From contig NZ_CP129016.1 of the NCBI RefSeq assembly GCF_020524085.2, positions 3,590,001-3,654,000 on the forward strand: a stretch of DNA of 64,000 bases, given 5' to 3'. Below, piece after piece: positions 47,692 through 57,219 of the stretch. This DNA is from Halobacillus litoralis. GTDB taxonomy: Bacteria; Bacillota; Bacilli; Bacillales; Halobacillaceae. The translations under genes and the position numbers were made by a program. The notes under the pieces are model-generated. The model searched no databases. It was not told the origin of the DNA and worked only from the letters and a program-made list of their open reading frames with translations. Each line of letters opens with the position of its first letter. Within the stretch, counting starts at the first letter, position 1.

Positions 47692-49278
47692 TTAGGTAAC
47701 GGCTCTTTGATATTCATGAGCAAGAAGCGCAAATTCGATGACCTGCCGTTTTTCACATTCCATGAAGTCAGGTCCGAGCAGTTTTTCTAACTTCTCCAGA
47801 CGATGATATAAGGTCTGACGAACTACAAAAACTTTGGAAGCGGTTTCTTTTTTAGATCCGTTGCACGCCAAATAGACCCTTAATGTCTCAAGGAGGTTGG
47901 TGTTATTCTTTTCATCATACTTGATAATCGGTTCTAAGTACTCTTCGACCAATCCATCAAGGTTACTGTGCTGATGGACGAGTGAAATCAATCGGTACAT
48001 GTGTAAGTCATCGTAAAAAAATTTAGACTGATTTTCGGGAAGCTTCTCCTGCAAAGTTAAGGTCTCCTGGGCGGTTTGAAAACTTTCATGCAACTTGGAT
48101 AGTTCCTTGACGTATTTACCACCTGCAATCTGAAAAGATGAAATACTAGAATCATTCAACAGGCTAATTTTCTGTAGCCTTACGACCCCGCGTTTGATCC
48201 TTTCCTTCCAATCTTCTGCTTCTTTTCTGTTTAAAAGAATAAAAGTAAGCTGATGTCGCTTCTCTACTGGAAAAACATAATACCCGTTCTGGTCAAAGAT
48301 ATTATGGATGAGCATATTCATATAAGTGACGTCAGGGTTGGATTTCTGTCTGTCCACCATATTCAACTTAATGGTAAGTACAATAGCGCCTTTTACGGAT
48401 TTATCCAGTTTGTAAATGGCAAGTCTGTCACGAATCTCTTCTTCTTCATGCTCTCCCTGCAACCACTCTGTTAACCATTCCGTTTCTTTTGCTTTTCTCT
48501 TCTCTTCCGTATAAAGTTCTCTTAACAAGTATTGCGCAAGGGCAGTCCCCGTTCGATCCAATAATAAAGATTCGAATTCACCAAACTCTCTACGGTTGGA
48601 CAATAAGTAAATATTCGCAAATTCCCGATCAAATACTTGGACCGGCTGTTTTAAAACTCTTCTCGATCCAGTGTTCGGCTTGCTCAGCTCCATCAATACT
48701 TGCTCGCGTTCTTTCTCTCTCAAGGCTGGGATCGTGACGACCGTATGATCCTTGGCAATATAGACGAGCTGGCAATTCACATATTGCTGCAAATTTTTTA
48801 GGATCTCAAAGTAGTTATCAATCGATAGCAACCGTTTATTCAGCCGCTGCGAATAATCTTCTAAATTCGTAATGAATTCGTATTGCTGATTGATGAGATC
48901 CGCATGAATATCTTGGGTAATTTCCACAAAAGAAACTTCTTCCCGGAATAAGATGATTGGAAAATCGTGGGCTTCCGCATAATCGATCGCTTCTTGGCTT
49001 ATGTAATCTACGAAACTCCCGATTTCGATACAGATTCCGGCTACTTCTTTTTCAATTAGTTGTTTTAATAAGTGGATAAAAAGCTCATGGTCATCCTTCC
49101 AGCCAAAACCTGTCGAAAGGACAAGCTCTCCACCTTTCAAGTTCTTTCTCACTTCGATCATCTCATAAACGTGAACCCATTTGACCAGCCGGTCGACGCC
49201 TTTCCCACCAGCAATTACTTCTGCAGAAGCGAAGTGGTCCCTTTTCAGGATGTTTTCAATCGACATGTGTTCGTTCAT
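47692..49278 (-). CDS. PucR family transcriptional regulator
   Basis: A 528-residue regulator with the three-part PucR plan: N-terminal ligand-sensing PucR domain (about residues 8-125, KWVHVYEMIEVRKNLKGGEL), a middle CdaR GGDEF-like domain, and a C-terminal helix-turn-helix (LETLRVYLACNGSKKETASK, VVRQTLYHRLEKLEKLLG). PucR activates purine catabolism in B. subtilis, and relatives sense degradation intermediates. In the middle of pyrimidine catabolic genes it is the obvious local regulator. AGAGGGG precedes the ATG, and a CodY-like box lies 29 nt upstream. Confidence 0.85.
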   Translation of the reverse strand: MNEHMSIENILKRDHFASAEVIAGGKGVDRLVKWVHVYEMIEVRKNLKGGELVLSTGFGWKDDHELFIHLLKQLIEKEVAGICIEIGSFVDYISQEAIDYAEAHDFPIILFREEVSFVEITQDIHADLINQQYEFITNLEDYSQRLNKRLLSIDNYFEILKNLQQYVNCQLVYIAKDHTVVTIPALREKEREQVLMELSKPNTGSRRVLKQPVQVFDREFANIYLLSNRREFGEFESLLLDRTGTALAQYLLRELYTEEKRKAKETEWLTEWLQGEHEEEEIRDRLAIYKLDKSVKGAIVLTIKLNMVDRQKSNPDVTYMNMLIHNIFDQNGYYVFPVEKRHQLTFILLNRKEAEDWKERIKRGVVRLQKISLLNDSSISSFQIAGGKYVKELSKLHESFQTAQETLTLQEKLPENQSKFFYDDLHMYRLISLVHQHSNLDGLVEEYLEPIIKYDEKNNTNLLETLRVYLACNGSKKETASKVFVVRQTLYHRLEKLEKLLGPDFMECEKRQVIEFALLAHEYQRAVT

Positions 49279-49306
49279 TGAATGACCCCTCTTTTAAAGT
49301 ACAACA

Positions 49307-49321
49307 ATTTTTCAGAAAAAT
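49307..49321. promoter_or_regulatory. CodY-box candidate upstream of pucR
   Basis: ATTTTTCAGAAAAAT matches AATTTTCWGAAAATT at 13 of 15 positions and is itself a perfect palindrome around the central base. Confidence 0.6.
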
Positions 49322-49419
49322 CTAATAGATTGTGAGATTTTCTAACAAAAAAGTTTAATAGTCCTAGTGAATCTAACACATACCTTAAGCTTCAACAATA
49401 TTCAACAAACTTTCAGGAT

Positions 49420-49605
49420 TGTTGATGACTTGATTTCGAGGTTTTTGTGGGTGTTTAGGGGCTACGGGAAAAGGTTCGCTTTCCATGGGGGCGGGCGCTG
49501 AGCCTCCTCAGGCTACGCCTTCCGGGGTCTCACCTGTCCCGCACATCCCATAGGAGTCTCACCGTTTCCCTCCACCCCTTTATCAAATGAGATTATCGAA
49601 ATCTC
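49420..49605. repeat. Dispersed intergenic repeat, copy E
   Basis: It opens GACTTGATTTCGAGG, contains GGTTCGCTTTCCATGGGGGC, GAGCCTCCTCAGGCTACGCC and ATAGGAGTCTCACC, and closes GAGATTATCGAAATC. Same orientation as copy A. Confidence 0.75.
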
Positions 49606-49689
49606 TAATAGTAACCTGCCCAGTTTTGTTGTGAATTCCTGCTTAAAATGCATCGTTTAGGAATTTTAACCATAAAAGTTCCTATTACT

Positions 49690-49888
49690 GGAAGGTAGTT
49701 TCGAGAACCCCTTCCGGCAAGTGGGCGGAGGGGAATGGGGAGACTCCTGCGGGAAGAGAGTGCTTGGTGAGACCCCACATGACGCAGTCCGAGGAGGCTC
49801 ACCGCGCTCCCGCGGAAAGCGAGCTATTCCCCGTAGCCCCCATCCACTCAACAAAAGTATCGAAACTGAGCCTTCAAGTAAAGGGAGC
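49690..49888. repeat. Dispersed intergenic repeat, copy F (inverted to A)
   Basis: It opens AGTTTCGAGAACCCC, contains GGGGAGACTCCTGCGGGAAG, GCAGTCCGAGGAGGCTCACC and CGCGGAAAGCGAGC, and closes AAAGTATCGAAACTGAGCC. It is close to the reverse complement of copy A, implying recent spread. Copies E and F together fill the 49.4-49.9 kb gap. Confidence 0.8.
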
Positions 49889-49916
49889 TTATGTGGAAGA
49901 TGAAGAAGAAATAGAA

Positions 49917-49951
49917 AAAGAGGATGGGCAGATAGCCAATCCTCTTTTTTT
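49917..49951 (-). terminator. Rho-independent terminator
   Basis: AAAGAGGAT and ATCCTCTTT pair with A/T tracts on both sides. It lies at the stop of the 78-residue gene. Confidence 0.8.
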
Positions 49952-50188
49952 CTATTTCACACTCTGTTTTTTCTGTTGTTGGACTAGAATGGTAGAGAAA
50001 TACTTCCTTGTATCAGGGTGCAGGATATGAAGCCTTTCCTTTTCACTTTTATCCGATTCGTTTCCTTTATATTGGAATTCGACGAATGCCCCACTTAAAT
50101 TTTCAGTGACTCCGCTAATGACATAGCCCTGTTCCAATAAAAAATCGATTTTTTCGCGTTCTGCTTCAAATTCGCGATGGTCAGACAT
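49952..50188 (-). CDS. Small acidic/basic protein of unknown function in the pyrimidine island
   Basis: A 78-residue soluble protein (EFEAEREKIDFLLEQGYVIS, ENLSGAFVEFQYKG) predicted as a short helix followed by beta strands. AGGAGG lies before the ATG, and it follows the NCS1 permease by 15 nt, so it belongs to that transcript. No family recognised; a role in transport or regulation would be a guess from position only. Confidence 0.65.
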   Translation of the reverse strand: MSDHREFEAEREKIDFLLEQGYVISGVTENLSGAFVEFQYKGNESDKSEKERLHILHPDTRKYFSTILVQQQKKQSVK

Positions 50189-50203
50189 TTCAATTCCTCC
50201 TTG

Positions 50204-51697
50204 TTAAGCATCTATTTTTCGAGTGGATCCTTCTGTACCTGTCTTACGCCCAAGCTTTTCTTCTACAAATTTTTCTCCGATGACCCAGTCCCGACCCACG
50301 GTTAGGCCCAGATATTCATCATCACTTGGATTATCAATTTCTGCCTGGGGATGCTTTTTGAAATACCAATGTTTGGCTAATAAGTAATAACACAAGGCGC
50401 CTACGCCAAACCCGACGAAGAAAGAATAGGTGGAGAACGTGTAAGCGAAGGCACTTCCGATCACCCATGAAATGATGCCAGCCCAGTTGACTCCTCCGTC
50501 ATAGCGGAATTGCCCCCCTTGTTTATACAAATCGTAGACGTTCATTCTCCGCTTTCTCAATAAATAGTAATCGGCAAAAATGATGCCTACGATGACAGAT
50601 AGAATCGCTGCGGCAATCAGCAATACCGGAATCAATAAGTTGAAAATACTCCAGGGCTGAATGACTGTTCCTACAAGACCTGCAATGAAGACGCCAGCCC
50701 AGAATGGCAGCTTCGGTCCGCCGACATTGGAAAAGATCGTAGCCGCAGGAACGATGTTAGCCGACACGTTCGTCGACCACTGAGCGAGAACGATCATTAA
50801 TAGAAGGATACCTAAGACAAGTCCACTTGCTGATTCCTGTAAAGCGACGACAGGGTCAAAGTTGGAGACAGCAATGTAAGAGACGGCACCAAGAACCACG
50901 ATGAATGTTTGTGTCAAAGGCAGTGCTACAAGGCTTCCTACGAGAGCCCCTTTGTTTCTTTTCACCCAATTACGTTCCAATTTCGGTGCTTTAATAAAAC
51001 GGGAGATGGAAGCTATATCAGCTGCGAGCGTTGACCAATATCCCATATTCCCAACAACGACGACAACAAAAGCTGTAAAAGCTGCTCCTCCGGTCACAGG
51101 GCTTTCCACCCAGCTCCATATGTCTTTCCCCTGTTCAGAAGCTGTTCCTGCAAGAGTGAAATACATCCATACTCCAATCAAAATGATGATCGGGGCAGCC
51201 AAGTCAGCGAACTTCTCTACCGCTTTGATCCCTAATGCCGTGTTGAATAATTGGAATAAAGCAAAAAGAATATAACAAACGAACCAATTATCAAAACCGA
51301 ATAAAATGTTTAAAATTCCATTAATAGCGGTTGAACCGAAGAACGTATTAATACCAAACCACATGGATGCAGCAACCCCGCGCACAACAGATGGAAAATG
51401 GGTACCTATCGTACCAAAAGGGGCTCTCATGTAAACTGGGAAAGATATCCCATGTTCGATTCCAATATCGGCCGTCGCAGAAATGGCAAGACCGATTAAA
51501 ATCGTTCCCAACAATGTACCAAGAACCACCCAGATCAAAGATATTTCCTGAACACCCGCTCCACCTATAGCAAAAGCTGCCAGTACGACAGCCATTCCGA
51601 CCCACATGAATGAAAAACCCAGGGTACTGATTTTTTTCTCTTTGTGAGGAATGGGCATTAAATCAGGGGACATTAAATGATTTGTCTTTTTGTCCAT
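50204..51697 (-). CDS. NCS1 family nucleobase/hydantoin permease
   Basis: A 497-residue transporter with about 12 helices. PVYMRAPFGTIGTHFPSVVRG, MWFGINTFFGSTAINGIL and WSTNVSANIVPAATIFSNVG are nucleobase:cation-symport-1 signatures. The family moves uracil, cytosine, allantoin or hydantoins with H+ or Na+. Location directly after dihydropyrimidinase makes uracil/thymine, dihydropyrimidine or hydantoin the likely cargo. GGAGGAG precedes ATG 51697. Confidence 0.88.
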   Translation of the reverse strand: MDKKTNHLMSPDLMPIPHKEKKISTLGFSFMWVGMAVVLAAFAIGGAGVQEISLIWVVLGTLLGTILIGLAISATADIGIEHGISFPVYMRAPFGTIGTHFPSVVRGVAASMWFGINTFFGSTAINGILNILFGFDNWFVCYILFALFQLFNTALGIKAVEKFADLAAPIIILIGVWMYFTLAGTASEQGKDIWSWVESPVTGGAAFTAFVVVVVGNMGYWSTLAADIASISRFIKAPKLERNWVKRNKGALVGSLVALPLTQTFIVVLGAVSYIAVSNFDPVVALQESASGLVLGILLLMIVLAQWSTNVSANIVPAATIFSNVGGPKLPFWAGVFIAGLVGTVIQPWSIFNLLIPVLLIAAAILSVIVGIIFADYYLLRKRRMNVYDLYKQGGQFRYDGGVNWAGIISWVIGSAFAYTFSTYSFFVGFGVGALCYYLLAKHWYFKKHPQAEIDNPSDDEYLGLTVGRDWVIGEKFVEEKLGRKTGTEGSTRKIDA

Positions 51698-51732
51698 ATT
51701 TTGGACTCCTCCTACCTATACCTGTTTTTTAA

Positions 51733-51770
51733 AAGGCTGCCTGGCTTTCATTGAAGCGAGGCAGCCTACA
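51733..51770 (-). terminator. Attenuator-like hairpin between dihydropyrimidinase and permease genes
   Basis: AGGCTGCCT and AGGCAGCCT pair perfectly on the minus strand, followed by only TTTT. It probably tunes permease expression relative to the upstream enzymes. Confidence 0.65.
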
Positions 51771-51790
51771 ATCCATGGCAATCGGACAGG

Positions 51791-53207
51791 TTACTTCTGA
51801 TAAAGTTCTTCTTTGGAGGATGTCAGTTCCCCGTAACGGGAACGTTTCAAATAATTTCCTTTGCCAAGTTTACCGACAAATTCTTTGTTCTTAATGACAT
51901 AGTCACCACGGGAAAGAACACTGACCGGCTGTCCAGTCACTTTCATTCCTTCAAAAGGATTGTAATCGGCAGCCATGTGACTGGTTTCTACGGATATCGT
52001 GCGTTCTACAGTCGGGTCGAAAATGACGATGTCCGCATCTGCGCCGACCGAAATCGTTCCTTTTTGCGGGAACAATCCGAATGTCTTGGCAATTTTCGTA
52101 GACGTAATATCTACGAACTCATTCAGTGAAATTCTTCCTTTCTTCACCCCTTCAGAGAAAAGGATACTGACGCGATCTTCGATGATCGGTCCACCGTTCG
52201 GGATCTTCGTGAAGTCCCCTTTACCTAAGTCTTTCTGACCTTTAAAGTCAAAGGAGCATTGATCGGAACCAAGCGTTTGCAGATCTCCTGTCTTAAGCGC
52301 CTTCCATAACACTTCATGGTGGTGCTTTTCACGAAGTGGTGGAGACCACACATATTTCGCACCTTCGAAGTCTGGCTTTTCTAAGTAACTTTGATCGAGG
52401 ACCAGGTATTGTGGACACGTTTCCCCTGTAACGTTGTATCCCTTTTTACGAGCTTTTGCAATCGCTTCGACCGCTTGTTCACAAGTCACGTGGACGACAT
52501 ACAGCTGAGAATCAGCAAGTCCCGTCAATTCTGCTGCACGCCCCCGTCGCTTCACCCTCTACTTCTGGAGGACGCGTCAACGCATGGTAGATTGGATCTG
52601 TTTGTCCAGCTTCCAATGCTTTATTTACTAAATGATCGATCACATCCCCATTTTCTGCGTGGACCATGACTAAAGCGCCCAGTTTTTTCGCTTGTTCTAA
52701 TGTACGGAAAAGGGTGCCGTCATCTGCCTGGAAAACATTTTTATAGGCCATGAAAACCTTGAATGAGGTTATCCCTTCATCTTCTATGACACTTGGGAGC
52801 TGCTCGAGAACATCCTCGTTCATTTCACCAATCATCAAATGGAAACTGTAATCGATGACGGATTTATCCTTTGATTTCGCGTGCCACTGGTCAATGGAAT
52901 TTTGTAGTGGCTTTCCTTTGTCTGTCAGACAGAAATCGATGACTGTGGTCGTTCCACCGTGCGCAGCCGCAATCGTACCTGTTTCAAAATCATCCTTACT
53001 GACTGTTCCTCCAAAAGGCATTTCAAGGTGCGTATGCGGATCTATTCCTCCTCGGAATATGTAGTTTCCTTCCGCATCTACGACTTCCGCTGCTGGATCG
53101 GTCAAGTCTTGACCAATCAGGACAATTTTTTCATTTTCGATAAGAATATCTGCTTTGTACGTATCTGCGGCCGTCACAATCGTTCCGTTTTTGATGATTT
53201 TCTTCAT
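51791..53207 (-). pseudogene. hydA: Dihydropyrimidinase (hydantoinase), frameshifted in this sequence
   Basis: The N-terminal half (GGIDPHTHLEMPFGG metal HxH, ITSFKVFMAYKN with the carboxylated Lys, VMVHAENGDVID) and C-terminal half (LYVVHVTC, LGSDQCSFD metal Asp, KTFGLFPQKGTISVGADAD) are separated by a frame change at C5 52541-52545. With four bases the frame reads GEATGRAAELTGLADS. The locus fits 471 residues, a stop and one base. It opens dihydrouracil to N-carbamoyl-beta-alanine. I start at ATG 53207 behind GGAGGG. Confidence 0.88.
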
Positions 53208-53225
53208 CTTATCCCTCCATACCAA

Positions 53226-54514
53226 TTATTTGATTAAATTCACATCACAAGAAGAGGCTGCACCAATGGCTGCTTGTCTTTCATTCCATGTCATCGGTGG
53301 CTTTCCATTCGCATACTCGACCATGTCAATCGCGCCATCAACTGGGCATACGATGCTGCAGAGGTTACACCCTACACAATCTTCTTCACGTACTTTCAAA
53401 ATGTCGTTACCATCGGCATCCTTCAACATGTCGATACACTGGTGAGAAGTATCTTCACACGCGATATGACACTTATTACAGTTGATGCACACATCGTTAT
53501 TGATTTGAGCAACAACTTGGTGATTGAGGTCCAAATTGCCCCAGTCGCTGTACTTCTCGACAGACTTGCCAACAAGATCCATCACAGAATCAATGCCTTT
53601 TTCATCAAGATAATTGTCGAGGCCATCGACCATATCCTCAATGATGCTGAATCCGTGGTGCATCGCAGCTGTACAGACTTGGACACCTGTTGCGCCCATC
53701 AGCATGAACTCAACCGCTTCTCTCCAGCTCGATACCCCGCCCATTCCGGAAATCGGAACATTGATTTTCGGATGACGGGCACATTCAGCCACCATGTTCA
53801 ATGCAATTGGCTTAACGGCAGGACCACAATATCCACCGTGGGCTCCTTTTCCAGCTACGTTCGGAATCGTATCCCATGAATCGATATCGACCCCAGCTAG
53901 ACTGTTAATCGTGTTAATCATACTGACTGCATCCGCGCCGCCATTAACGGCTGCTTCTGCTGTGAAAGTAATGTCGGTAATATTCGGTGTGAGTTTTACG
54001 ATGACAGGCGTTTGCGCGACTTCTTTCGCCCACATCGTCTGCTTCTCAACAAGCTCTGGAAACCTGGCCGGAGGCTGCCCCCCATGCCGCGTTCCGCCAT
54101 CCCGTGTGGACACCCGAAGTTCAACTCCAGTCCATCCACCCCGACATCTTCGACACGTTTGACAATTTCATGCCATTTTTCCTGAGTCGGTTCAACCATC
54201 AATGAAGCAATGATTGCATGGTCTGGAAACCGTTTTTTCGTTTCGTAAATTTCCTTCAAGTTCACTTCTAATGGACGGTCTGTGATCAGCTCAATATTAT
54301 TGAAACCAGCCACTTGTTTTCCGTTAAACCCTACGGCAGCAAAACGAGAGGATACGTTTAAAATCGGTTCACCCAATGTTTTCCAAACGGCACCACCCCA
54401 CCCCGCTTCAAATGCGCGCTGGACCTGATAGCCTGAGTTTGTTGGAGGTGCAGACGCGAGCCAATATGGATTCGGTGATTTAATTCCTGCTAAATTCAAA
54501 CTTAAGTCAGCCAT
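53226..54514 (-). pseudogene. preA: NAD-dependent dihydropyrimidine dehydrogenase subunit PreA, doubly frameshifted in this sequence
   Basis: The FMN barrel start (GIKSPNPYWLASAPPTNSG, ELNFGCPHGMAERGMG) and the rest (TPVIVKLTPNITDI, GGVSSWREAVEFMLMGA) are offset by two bases. One extra base in C6 54078-54083 and one in AAA 54060-54062 explain it, giving MGAASGQVPELVEKQ. The locus fits 428 residues, a stop and two bases. The C-terminus has two [4Fe-4S] motifs, CINCNKCHIAC and CVGCNLCSIVC. With PreT it reduces uracil and thymine using NADH. Confidence 0.88.
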
Positions 54515-55911
54515 GTATGTTCCTCCTTGTTGAAAGATTTGTAGGCGTTCGTCGGTTCAGGTGCCAGTTGTTTGTGGATCGCCATCGCCGCCTCTTTTCC
54601 TTGCTGAGCAGCTGTCACGACCATCGCTTCTCCCTGACCTTTGGCAAAAATGACATCTCCCGCTGAAAAAACTTTCGGGTTCGATGTTTGCAATGTTTCT
54701 GAATCGACTGTGACAACGCCACCTTCATGATCCAGTCCAAACCCTTCAATAAGATCGGTATAACGACTTTGTCCAATCGCTTTAATGACAGCGTCCACTT
54801 TCATCTCAAATTCAGAGTTTTCAACAGGAGATGGTCGGCGTCGTCCATCTGCATCCGGATCACCGAGGGCCATCTTCACGCATTTTAAATGAGTGACTTT
54901 CCCGTTTTCATCACCAATGATTTCAACAGGTTGTGTGAGCCAGTTGAATTCGACATCATCCTGCTTCGCGAAGTCATATTCAAACTCATAAGCGGTCATT
55001 TCATTCCTTGTCCGGCGATAGACGATCTTTACATCGCCAGCACCTTTTCGAGCAGCACAAGTCGCTGCATCAATAGCTGTGTTACCAGCTCCGACTACGA
55101 CGACATTTTTCCCAAGGAGCTCGTCGGTGATCGGTCCGGATTTCGTACTTTTCACAAAATCAATCGCGTCATGCACACCCTCCAGATCCTCTCCATCAAT
55201 GCCGAGCATCGGAACATTCCCCATTCCGATTGTCAAAACAATCGAATCATACTCATTGGTCAACTCTTCAAAAGAAACATCTGTGCCTACACGCGTATTG
55301 GTGCGGATTTCAACATCCAGTTTCTCGACTTGGTCGACTTCCCACCGAGAAATATCCTGTGGAAGACGGAAAGAAACAATCCCGTAGGTATCCAGACCAC
55401 CTGCTTCAGCTTCGGCTTCAAAAATCGTTACGTCATAACCGAACCTTGCGAGTTCCCTGGCTGCCGACAACCCGGCAGGTCCTCCGCCTACAACCGCAAC
55501 TTTTTTCCCATTTTTCTTGCCAGGCTTGAACAATAATTGTTCGTTTTTGATGGCCCAGTCTGTGGCAAATCGTTGTAAATCTCCGATTAAGATCGGTTCA
55601 GTGGAATGGTTCAAAACACAGGCGCCTTCGCACAACTCTTCGGTCGGACAAACACGGGCGCAAGTCGCACCGACAGGGTTGGACGACATAATGGTCGTAG
55701 CCGATCCTTTCAAGTTCCCAGATGCGATTTTTTTAATGAATTTCGGTATATCGATCCCTGTCGGACAAGCCTGGATACAAGGAGCATCGTAACAATACAA
55801 ACAACGGTTTGATTCTTCCATCGCTTCCTGAGCATTCAGCCCGTCATGGACTTCCTCGAAGTTCACCTTCAAATTTTCTAATGAAATTCCTTTGCTCTTT
55901 AACTGGGTCAA
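54502..55911 (-). CDS. preT: NAD-dependent dihydropyrimidine dehydrogenase subunit PreT
   Basis: A 469-residue flavoprotein. N-terminal Fe-S region with CLYCYDAPCIQACPTGIDIP and CARVCPTEELCEGAC, then FAD loop VAVVGGGPAGLSAARELA and NAD loop VVVVGAGNTAIDAATCAAR, closing with FSAGDVIFAKGQGEAMVVTA. It resembles the glutamate synthase small subunit but pairs with PreA, whose start it overlaps by 13 nt. It passes NADH electrons to the FMN site of PreA. Confidence 0.92.
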   Translation of the reverse strand: MTQLKSKGISLENLKVNFEEVHDGLNAQEAMEESNRCLYCYDAPCIQACPTGIDIPKFIKKIASGNLKGSATTIMSSNPVGATCARVCPTEELCEGACVLNHSTEPILIGDLQRFATDWAIKNEQLLFKPGKKNGKKVAVVGGGPAGLSAARELARFGYDVTIFEAEAEAGGLDTYGIVSFRLPQDISRWEVDQVEKLDVEIRTNTRVGTDVSFEELTNEYDSIVLTIGMGNVPMLGIDGEDLEGVHDAIDFVKSTKSGPITDELLGKNVVVVGAGNTAIDAATCAARKGAGDVKIVYRRTRNEMTAYEFEYDFAKQDDVEFNWLTQPVEIIGDENGKVTHLKCVKMALGDPDADGRRRPSPVENSEFEMKVDAVIKAIGQSRYTDLIEGFGLDHEGGVVTVDSETLQTSNPKVFSAGDVIFAKGQGEAMVVTAAQQGKEAAMAIHKQLAPEPTNAYKSFNKEEHTWLT

Positions 55912-55929
55912 GGTGTTTCCCTCCTTTAA

Positions 55930-55962
55930 TAAAAGAGAGGCTTTTGGATAGGCCTCTTAATA
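55930..55962 (-). terminator. Terminator-like hairpin between beta-ureidopropionase and preT
   Basis: AAGAGGCC and GGC(T)CTCTT pair on the minus strand, then TTTATT. A second hairpin, CATAGAG / CTCTATG, lies at 55975-56012. Confidence 0.6.
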
Positions 55963-56041
55963 AAAAAGTTCCACATAGAGAAAATGGTTCATTTTCTTTT
56001 GCTCTATGCAGAACTTCTACTTTGTGTCTGATGGATAGGTT

Positions 56042-56932
56042 TTAAGGGAGAAGCTCAACCATGTTTTCGTAAGTTTCAGGACGGCGGTCGCGATAGAACT
56101 GCCATGTGTCACGGACTTCACGGATAAACTTCTTGTCCATTTCTGCAACGAGGACTTCGTCTTGATCACGGCTGGCGGTTGCAACGAAGTTTCCGCGTGG
56201 GTCGACAAGATAAGACTGTCCATAAAATTCACCCATGTTCCAAGGGCCTTCATAACCGACACGGTTAATAGCGCCAAGGTAATACCCATTCGCTACGGCA
56301 TGAGCAGGCTGCTCAAGTTTCCATAGGTACTCAGAAAGTCCAGCTACAGTTGCTGATGGGTTAAAGACCACTTCTGCCCCGTTCAAACCTAGCAATCTAG
56401 CACCTTCAGGGAAGTGGCGGTCATAGCAGATATAAACACCGACTTTGGCAAAGGCCGTATCGAATACTGGATAGCCGAGATTCCCTGGCTTGAAGTAATA
56501 TTTTTCCCAAAAACCGTGCCCTTTGTCCCCTACAGCTACTTGAGGAATATGATGTTTACGATATTTTCCTAGATAAGAGCCATCTGCATCAATGACCGCC
56601 GCTGTATTGTAGTACGTCGAAATTCCCTCTTTTTCATAGATAGGTAGAACAATGACGACACCTAACTCCTTGGCAAGCTCCTGCAAACGTATCGTCGTCG
56701 GACCATTTGGAATTTCTTCTGCGGAATCGTACCACTTCGGGTTTTGCTCCGAGCAAAAATATGGACCATAGAAGATTTCCTGAAGGCAGATGATCTGCGC
56801 CCCTTTTTCTGCTGCTTCTTTTACTAGTTTGATATGCTTTTCTATGGAATGTTGTTTGTGAACCTCTACAGGCTCACTTCCATCCACATCATGTGAAGCC
56901 TGGATCAAACCTATTTGGACTTTATCAGACAC
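56042..56932 (-). CDS. Beta-ureidopropionase (carbon-nitrogen hydrolase)
   Basis: A 296-residue nitrilase-superfamily enzyme. The Glu-Lys-Cys triad is visible as LQEIFYGPYFC, LGKYRKHHIPQV and GVYICYDRHFPEGAR. HFPEGARLLGLNGAE and the His/Pro-rich loop PQVAVGDKGHGFWEKYYF are typical of N-carbamoyl-beta-alanine amidohydrolases. It releases beta-alanine, CO2 and ammonia. The start is GTG behind GGAGG. It lies between mmsA and preT. Confidence 0.9.
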   Translation of the reverse strand: MSDKVQIGLIQASHDVDGSEPVEVHKQHSIEKHIKLVKEAAEKGAQIICLQEIFYGPYFCSEQNPKWYDSAEEIPNGPTTIRLQELAKELGVVIVLPIYEKEGISTYYNTAAVIDADGSYLGKYRKHHIPQVAVGDKGHGFWEKYYFKPGNLGYPVFDTAFAKVGVYICYDRHFPEGARLLGLNGAEVVFNPSATVAGLSEYLWKLEQPAHAVANGYYLGAINRVGYEGPWNMGEFYGQSYLVDPRGNFVATASRDQDEVLVAEMDKKFIREVRDTWQFYRDRRPETYENMVELLP

Positions 56933-57219
56933 TATAATTCCTCCTTATGTAATCCTTTTTGTAGTGCGTTCACACCGAAATCAAATTCCCCAAGAATATG
57001 ATTTCTTCCTCTTCGTTCACCTCCTATTATTGAATTTTCTTTATTTACTGAATTTTTAAATAACTATTTTCACTTTACATTAAAAATTGAAAAATTCCAT
57101 TATACATAATGTTAAATGTTACATTCTTTGTTTAGATTTTTTGTAAGATTGGCAGGAAATTTGTGGATCAAATAGTGGGAAGTGTGCGCGAAATATGTGA
57201 ATCCCGCGCACTTATAAAA
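56933..57219. other. AT-rich intergenic region between mmsA and beta-ureidopropionase genes
   Basis: No ORF with a ribosome binding site. A minus-strand TATAAT word occurs near 57100, within reach to drive the beta-ureidopropionase to permease genes, but I cannot pair it with a good -35. GTGCGCG / CGCGCAC (about 57183-57210) forms a hairpin after the mmsA stop without a T-run. The 14-15-14 operator is not present here. Confidence 0.45.

Noticed and set aside
54078..54083. Programmed frameshifting in preA and dihydropyrimidinase
   Set aside because: The sites lack a slippery heptamer with a downstream structure, both genes are single-frame in known families, and the same homopolymer pattern affects unrelated genes.
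57140..57170. Sigma-54-like -24/-12 word (TTGGCAGGAAATTTG)
   Set aside because: It points to the plus strand where no gene follows, and the -12 element is poor.
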